Below are positions 58,504-64,000 of a stretch of DNA of 64,000 nucleotides, piece after piece. Both the position numbers and the translations under genes were made by a program. The notes under the pieces are model-generated. The model saw nothing but the letters and a program-made list of their open reading frames with translations, had not been told where the DNA came from and made no database searches. The number at the start of each line of letters is the position of its first letter. Positions within the stretch are counted from its first letter, which is position 1. The DNA comes from Spiroplasma endosymbiont of Dioctria linearis (lineage in GTDB: Bacteria; Bacillota_I; Bacilli_A; Mycoplasmatales; Mycoplasmataceae): positions 1,054,001 through 1,118,000 of the forward strand of contig NZ_OZ034984.1 of NCBI RefSeq assembly GCF_964030865.1. Reading direction: 5' to 3'.

Positions 58504-59187
58504 ATGATATATGATTTAACAGATTTAATTTTTAGAGATGATAATTTTAATTATATAATTCAAAATGATATTGAAATACCGTTATACTTACAAAATTTTA
58601 TAGGAAAAGATAATAAAATTGATTTACCTTTTGTCAGTCTAATATTAGAAAAAAACTTTCCTTACATTCACAATAAATTTATAAAAAAAGATTTAGTTGA
58701 TAATTCAATTAAGCAGGGAATATGTGTTCACAATATGATTTCACATTCAATTAAAGAAAGGAAGGATTTTAAATTAAATTTGAATATATTAGACTGTAAA
58801 AACTCAAATCATATAAATATTGCAAAAAGAATAATAACTGAGCTAAATTCATTTATATATAAATATAATATTGATCAAATTTATTCTGAAAAAACTTATT
58901 TATATTTGGGTTATGACTGTAATTATCTTGGAACTATTGATATAATTTTGAAATCCAAAGAAAGTTATTACATAATGGATATAAAAACTAGTAGAACTAA
59001 TTTTGTTGATAAATATAATGCACAATTATTTCTATATAAAAAAATGTTTGAAAATGCTACAAAAAAAATTGTTGAGAATTGCTTCATACTTAATCCAAGA
59101 GAAGATAGAATTTTTATGGAGTATGAGCCAATTTCAAAAACCGAGCAAACTAAAATAATATCTTCAATAAAAAATATAAAATTTTAA
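58504..59187 (+). CDS. PD-(D/E)XK nuclease-like protein
   Basis: 227 residues with a RecB/Cas4-type core: H near residue 77 (CVHNMISHSI), then GTID with D146, DIKTS with D159 and K161, and Q174-x3-Y178 (AQLFLY). These spacings are typical for RecB-family nucleases. No helicase or iron-sulphur Cys cluster is present, and no cas or rec gene is near. A real nuclease or a derived scaffold are both possible. Lies between two membrane-protein genes with AGGAGA upstream. Confidence 0.72.
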   Translation: MIYDLTDLIFRDDNFNYIIQNDIEIPLYLQNFIGKDNKIDLPFVSLILEKNFPYIHNKFIKKDLVDNSIKQGICVHNMISHSIKERKDFKLNLNILDCKNSNHINIAKRIITELNSFIYKYNIDQIYSEKTYLYLGYDCNYLGTIDIILKSKESYYIMDIKTSRTNFVDKYNAQLFLYKKMFENATKKIVENCFILNPREDRIFMEYEPISKTEQTKIISSIKNIKF

Positions 59188-59256
59188 ATCAGAATACATT
59201 AAAGTGCTAAAATTTTAATATACACGTATGTGTAAAAAGAAGGGGAGAATAAAATT

Positions 59257-59865
59257 ATGATAGCACCAAATAAAAAACAAGATTTAAATAGGGATGCAGA
59301 TACTTCACCAAAAGTTTCAGCTTTTGGGAAGTTTTTTTGATATTTAACATTTATATTAATTATTCCTTTATTTATTCATATTGGAAATGTAAATAAATTA
59401 AAGAAAATGGATACAAAAGTACTAGAGTCAGAATCAGGTATAGATGTTCAATTAAAAAGAAGAAGAGATACTTTAATTAAATTAATGGATACTGTTAAAG
59501 GTAGTATTGATTTTGAAAAAAGCACTTTAGAGAAAGTTACTAATATGAGAATGGGTGGAGGAGCAAAAGAAATGATGGAAAATAATAGAGTTCTTGATCA
59601 AGTTTCAAGAAACATTATGATCCAAGTTGAAAATTATCCAAATCTAAAATCAACAGAATTATTTCAATCTATGTCTAATTCAATAAATGAGATTGAAGAA
59701 GATATTGCAGCTTCAAGAAGAATTTACAATGGAAATGTAAGTACTTTTAATCAAGCAATTAAAGTATGACCAACAAATGTAGCAGGATCATCAATAAAAG
59801 CTAAAAATAAATATTTCTTTGAGATAACTGAAGAAGATAGAGCTGACGTTAAGATTGGGTTTTAA
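59257..59865 (+). CDS. LemA family protein
   Basis: 202 residues: a short cytoplasmic N-terminus, one membrane segment (FFWYLTFILIIPLFIHI, Trp by TGA), then an external helical LemA domain: RRDTLIKLMDTVKG, ENYPNLKS, NEIEEDIAASRRIYNGNV, with ending RADVKIGF. The NPxL/ENYPxLK and R-R-x-YN patterns are characteristic. LemA role is unknown. GGGGAG site. Followed by a DUF3137 gene, a known pairing. Confidence 0.88.
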
Positions 59866-59871
59866 TAAAAA

Positions 59872-60897
59872 ATGCAAGACGATAATTACTTAGTAGAAAA
59901 TATTACAAGCTTTATTGAGAGTTGTTTAGATAAATCAAAATTAGACTCAGCTATTGGAAAGAGAAAGAAATTTTTAATTATAAGTATTTTATCTTGAATA
60001 CTTGCAATTATATCTATGTGCTTAACAGTAGTTTTAGCGAGTTTAATGGTATTTATGACTTTATTTTTAATCGCATTAGATATAACTTTTGTCGTTTTGG
60101 GAATAGTTTATTTAACTAAATCTAGTTACTCAAGAGTTGAAGCCTTTAATTATGTAAATAAGATAGAATGAAAAGACATTTATAATAAGTCATTTGATTT
60201 AGTAGTAGAATCTACTTCAAATTCACTTATTAAAAAAACAAAATTTATAGATTTAGAAAGAAAAATTATTAGGGCTCCAATAAAAGACTATAATGGAAGT
60301 CCAAAAAGCTGATTATCAAGATATAGTTTTTTTAAAGGAAATGACAAGAGAAATTGTTTAGTTTTTTCTTTTGATGACAAATTGGTAAATTATCAAGTTA
60401 ATCAAATTGTTAGGACTGTAGAAAAAATTGTAACACCTACAAAAGATGGTACACAAACTACTTATATTTATCATTATATTGCTACTACAGGTCTTACAGT
60501 TCAAAATACAAAATTTGATGAGAGTTACAATGGAATAGTTATATTTACTGGAAAACCAAATAAAGATAGTTATCAGACAGAGTCAATAGAATTTAATAAG
60601 AGATTTGGTATAAATGTATCAAATACAGATTTAAGAGGCCCTAAATTGCTTAGACCTAAATATATTGATAGTCTAACTATGAAAGATACAAAAAACCTAA
60701 GTGGTATTGCAATATTTAATGACTTTATAATAGGTCATCAATATGTTAATAGTACTAATGTTAGAAACGAAGTAGCTATATTTCATAGAATAAAGAGTTT
60801 TTCAAAAGAAAAAATTTTAGAAAGCTTTGCAAATAAAGTGAAACAAGATATTGAGAGCGCAATGTTTGCTTTATCTTTTATAGAGGGTATTTATTAG
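59872..60897 (+). CDS. DUF3137 family membrane protein
   Basis: 341 residues. N-terminal cytoplasmic helix, two membrane segments around residues 36-58 and 62-83, then a cytoplasmic domain rich in strands with NGIVIFTG, FNKRFGIN and IAIFNDFIIG. DUF3137 proteins commonly follow LemA in mollicutes; function unknown. Starts six bases after LemA with little ribosome-binding sequence, so translation is probably coupled. Confidence 0.82.
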
Positions 60898-61027
60898 TAT
60901 AAGGTATTAAAACTTTTACTTGATGTTTTATTGCTTATTTATATATTATTAAGTAATTTGACAATAAGACTTTTTTAAACTATGATTATATCTATTAGTA
61001 GATTATATCTATAAGGAGAAAATAAAA

Positions 61028-61222
61028 ATGACAAAAGAAGCACTAAAAGAAAAATTGGCAGCGTTTAAAGTTCAAAAAGAAAATAAAGAAACTGAAATTG
61101 AAAAATGTAAAGAAACTATGAAACAAGCAAATTTAGCTATAAAAATCAAAAAAAGAGAATTAAAAAACATTAAAAGTGAAGCAAAAATATTAAAAAGTAG
61201 TTATAAAAAACAAGAAATGTAA
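61028..61222 (+). CDS. Small coiled-coil protein, 64 residues
   Basis: Starts MTKEALKEKLAAFKVQKEN after AAGGAG, Lys/Glu-rich and entirely helical, ending just before a strong terminator. Heptad-like spacing of A, L and I suggests coiled-coil. Own promoter likely in the 130-bp upstream gap. Not recognised; may be a small DNA- or cytoskeleton-associated peptide. Confidence 0.65.
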   Translation: MTKEALKEKLAAFKVQKENKETEIEKCKETMKQANLAIKIKKRELKNIKSEAKILKSSYKKQEM

Positions 61223-61254
61223 AAAGAGTCCTTATTTAAATAAGGACTCTTTTT
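61221..61254. terminator. Perfect bidirectional terminator
   Basis: AAAAAGAGTCCTTATTT and its exact complement meet with almost no loop; A and T tracts on either side. Ends the small coiled-coil gene and the convergent gene at 61254-62366. Confidence 0.92.
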
Positions 61255-62366
61255 TAAAACTCAATAATTTTTGGATGTTGTAATTTTAATTCATTTTTTA
61301 AATTTTCATAGCCTCTACTTTTTAAATTTTCCTTATATATTTTTCCTGCTTTTTTTCTAATTTTATTAGAGTTCGCAGCTGTCACAAATGGTATACCAAC
61401 TATTGTTAAACACCCAATAAAACCAAAAATATTCTTTAAAACAGAAGAATTTTTTTCTTCAGCATATTTAATATCTCCTCTAACTTTTAAAATATCTTTT
61501 GTTATTTTAATCTGGCTCTTTTTGCCATTTTCCTTTATTGCAGCATCACCTAAAAATGCCTCCAAGTAATATAAATCAAAAGTTGATAAACCATGAAAAA
61601 CTGTATCTTCAATAATCACTTCTTTTTTATTTGGCATTGGTCTATATTCAAGATTTACTTTTACTGCTGGAATAACATCCTCTTTTATTATTTTTGGCTC
61701 TGGCTTAGGTATTTGGATATATGTTATATTTGAATTTTTTGGCTCTGGTATTTCTTTTTTGGGAACTGCTCTCACTATTTCTTTTGGCATTTCTTTTTCT
61801 TTTATTAAATCCCTAACATCAATATTTGGTTTTTCAGCAGGCTTACTAATTGGAGTTGATGTTGTTCTTTTTAAGTTTATATTTAATTTACTTTTATCTT
61901 CACGTTGAATTTTCTCAAAGTCCAATTTTCTTCCTGATGCTTGTCAAGTATTATCAATTAGTTCTTCAATATTTGATTGTTGTTTTTCTGTTTTAACCAC
62001 AGTCTTTGGAAGGGGTTTTTTAACAAAAACTAAAATAAAATTTGACTCTCTATCATCATTATTTTTTTGTTGTCCTTGTATTTTTAAGTTATCTTCAAAA
62101 TATAATTGTAAGAGAACATTTTTAATTGTTGGATTTGCTAAAAGATCATTAGGTAAAATATTATATAGTTCTTGTACACTAATACTTTTATTACTTTGAA
62201 TAAGATTAATTAGTGTATTTTTAACAGAGTTATAACTTGCAGAACTTTTATCACTTGCAAAATTTGGTCCGCTTGTTGAATTTATTCCTTTTTGTTTAAT
62301 AACATTATTTCTACAAAAATCAGCTCAATCTAAAAAGTCTCTCGAATTTGATTCTCCTCATACCAT
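61254..62366 (-). CDS. Uncharacterised protein with proline-rich linker and C-terminal membrane segment
   Basis: Not recognised. 370 residues in one frame, with TGA Trp codons at the start (MVWGESN) and around 61945. Residues 1-110 form a helical domain (SYNSVKNTLINLIQSNKSISVQELYNILP) resembling a winged-helix or HARE-like fold. Then about 110 residues of Lys/Pro/Glu-rich linker (VPKKEIPEPK, IPKPEPK), a conserved-looking segment, and a hydrophobic stretch near 315-335 (IFGFIGCLTIVGIPFV). The ATG at 62366 is preceded by AAGGAG. Only minus-strand gene of this region. Confidence 0.7.
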
Positions 62367-62443
62367 TATTGTATTTCTCCTTATTATTAATAATATCAAA
62401 TGTAGTATGATTATCTTATATATAAATATAGAAAAGGATTTTT

Positions 62444-63199
62444 ATGAAAACAATTAAACCTATTAATTATGAAAGAATTATTATAAAAAGAGTTAATACT
62501 GTATACGAAAATTTAAAGCAAAATATCTTTAATGAGTTTAAGATTCCTAAAAATATTGAAGAATTTTTAAAGAGGAATAGTCAGCTTCATACAAGAGAAG
62601 AAGCGGAGTTGTTTGGTCAAGAATTTGATAAAACTTTTGGAGAGTGAAAACCTCTAGATAATAATTCAGATAAATTAATTATTTTAAATCACTTAATGTC
62701 TATCTTTCAAAATGCTATTATTGTTTTAATCTCTGTCGATGTTAATTTAGAAAAAGAAAAGTTAGAAAAAGAGATTGTAAAAGACTCTAAAGGAATTGAT
62801 ATAATAGTTGCAACTGCAGTTCAAACCTTTGGAGTTAAAACAAATGAACTACTTGAAAAATATAAAGAACTAAATTTAAAGGAAGATACTAATAATACTT
62901 TTAAACCCATGGATGATTTTTTAAAAAAAGTTTCTGAATTAGATGCCCAGTCAGCTTTTTCAAAACTAATGGAGAACATTTTAGAATTTAATCAAAATTA
63001 TACAAATACATACAAAAGATTATCTACGATTGAAGAAGATCAATTATCAACAAAAAGAATTGAGATATTTATGGAGTATATGAATTTCTATTATTTGATG
63101 GTTTACTTATTAGAACTTGTTTTAATTTATCCTTTACAAGAAGGAATGATGAATCAAACAGTATTTGATAATATAATGCCAAATATATGCTTATTTTAA
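62444..63199 (+). CDS. Uncharacterised 251-residue protein
   Basis: Not recognised. Reads one TGA as Trp (FGEWKPLDN). Predicted mostly helical, with the amphipathic and hydrophobic segments MSIFQNAIIVLISVDV and FYYLMVYLLELVLIYPL; the last could be a membrane or membrane-associated helix. Own probable promoter; divergent from the neighbour at 62366 across 77 bp. Ends in a terminator before rpsL. Confidence 0.68.
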
Positions 63200-63213
63200 G
63201 TATTAAAAAATTA

Positions 63214-63252
63214 AAAAAAGAACTAAAAATATTAATATTAGTTCTTTTTTAA
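63214..63252 (+). terminator. Terminator before rpsL
   Basis: Arms AAAAAAGAACTAA and TTAGTTCTTTTTT with an A/T-rich loop; the closing T run is part of the stem. Confidence 0.8.
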
Positions 63253-63275
63253 TATATAATATATTTTGTGTGATT

Positions 63276-63294
63276 ACAATACACTCGGTATTGT
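63276..63294 (+). promoter_or_regulatory. Hairpin in rpsL leader
   Basis: Perfect arms ACAATAC and GTATTGT, five-base loop, five bases before the AAAGGAGG site of rpsL, and just downstream of a probable -10 (TATAAT at 63255-63260). The place suits translational control or transcript stabilisation. Confidence 0.45.
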
Positions 63295-63312
63295 GGAAAG
63301 GAGGAACCTTAA

Positions 63313-63732
63313 ATGGCAACAATCAATCAATTAGTTAGAAAACCAAGAAAAGCAAAAACATGAAAAACTAAAGCTCCTGCTTTAAACAGAGGAGTTAATA
63401 CTTTATTAAAAAAAGTTACTAGAGTTTCAGCACCACAAAAAAGAGGTGTTTGTACAAGGGTTGCAACTATGACTCCTAAAAAACCTAACTCGGCTTTACG
63501 TAAGTATGCAAGGGTTAGATTAACTAACGGTATGGAGGTAACAGCTTATATTCCAGGAGAAGGACACAACTTACAAGAACATAGTGTTGTGCTTATTCGT
63601 GGGGGAAGGGTAAAAGACTTACCTGGGGTTCGTTATCATATTATTCGTGGTACTTTAGATACAACTGGAGTTAACGGAAGAATGCAATCTCGTTCTTTAT
63701 ATGGAACAAAAAGACCTAAAGAGAAAAAATAA
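63313..63732 (+). CDS. rpsL: 30S ribosomal protein S12
   Basis: 139 residues, full length: [40 protein letters not shown] and [10 protein letters not shown] are the family landmarks, including the loop around Lys-43 ([11 protein letters not shown]) in which streptomycin-resistance mutations occur elsewhere. Trp is TGA-encoded. First gene of the str operon, followed by rpsG. Strong AAAGGAGG site. Confidence 0.97.
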
Positions 63733-63781
63733 AAGAGTGTAATTCACATTTTATAAATAAAAAAAGAAAGGAGAATATAAT

Positions 63782-64000
63782 ATGCGTAAACATCAAGCAG
63801 AAAAGAGAGACGTATTACCAGATCCAATTTATAACTCAAAACTAGTAAGTAGAGCAGTTAATAAAATTATGTTAGATGGTAAAAGAGGAACAGCTCAACA
63901 CATCTTATACAAGGCTTTTGAAAAAATAAAAGAAAAGACTGGAACTACTCCAATCGAAGTTTTTGATAAAGCTATTGAAAATATTAAACCTCATTTAGAA
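63782..64000 (+). CDS. rpsG: 30S ribosomal protein S7 (3' part outside window)
   Basis: First 73 residues of a primary 16S-binding protein: [20 protein letters not shown], then [19 protein letters not shown], normal for S7. AAAGGAG site. Continues beyond base 64000; fusA and tuf would be expected next. Confidence 0.95.
   Translation, partial: MRKHQAEKRDVLPDPIYNSKLVSRAVNKIMLDGKRGTAQHILYKAFEKIKEKTGTTPIEVFDKAIENIKPHLE

Noticed and set aside
58504..59187. Cas4 and a hidden CRISPR-Cas locus
   Set aside because: No four-Cys iron-sulphur cluster, no other cas gene and no repeat-spacer array within the window.

Overview
The window is about 27% GC and comes from a helical mollicute, most likely Spiroplasma. 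TGA is read as tryptophan throughout: almost every housekeeping gene continues through in-frame TGA codons at conserved Trp positions, so translation with the standard code splits intact genes. Four mreB paralogues in a wall-less, translationally code-4 genome point to Spiroplasma rather than Mycoplasma.

Region 1 (1-6.4 kb) is the chromosome origin. gyrB, dnaN and dnaA run left on the minus strand; rpmH, rnpA, yidC and jag run right. DnaA boxes lie on both sides of dnaA, mainly in the dnaA-rpmH gap. Region 2 (6.4-20 kb) has mnmE and tatD, then two pairs of minus-strand actin-like mreB genes. Between the pairs sit argS and a sugar cassette: a DeoR regulator, an AgaS-type sugar-phosphate isomerase/deaminase, a small membrane protein and a PTS EIICB. 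The regulator gene and the PTS gene share an upstream repeat motif.

Region 3 (20-46 kb) is housekeeping: rnmV-rsmA-ispE, an ABC-F ATPase, prs-pth-purA-purB-hpt-metG-mnmG (purine salvage plus translation), two tandem APC permeases, rsmG-parA-parB-DUF951-ychF, ispF-gltX, an HD phosphohydrolase, rpoE, pyrG, and an ECF S component that runs in frame, without a stop, into fba. ispE and ispF indicate a methylerythritol-phosphate isoprenoid route.

Region 4 (46-52.8 kb) holds a membrane protein, rpmE, a very divergent ABC-ATPase-like protein that has lost its nucleotide-binding motifs, nrnA, tdk, prfA and prmC. Region 5 (52.8-63.2 kb) is the least understood part: a run of multi-membrane, acidic-repeat and coiled-coil proteins with an orphan PD-(D/E)XK nuclease-like protein and a LemA/DUF3137 pair. 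The window closes with rpsL and the start of rpsG. No tRNA, rRNA, CRISPR array, insertion sequence or prophage was recognised.
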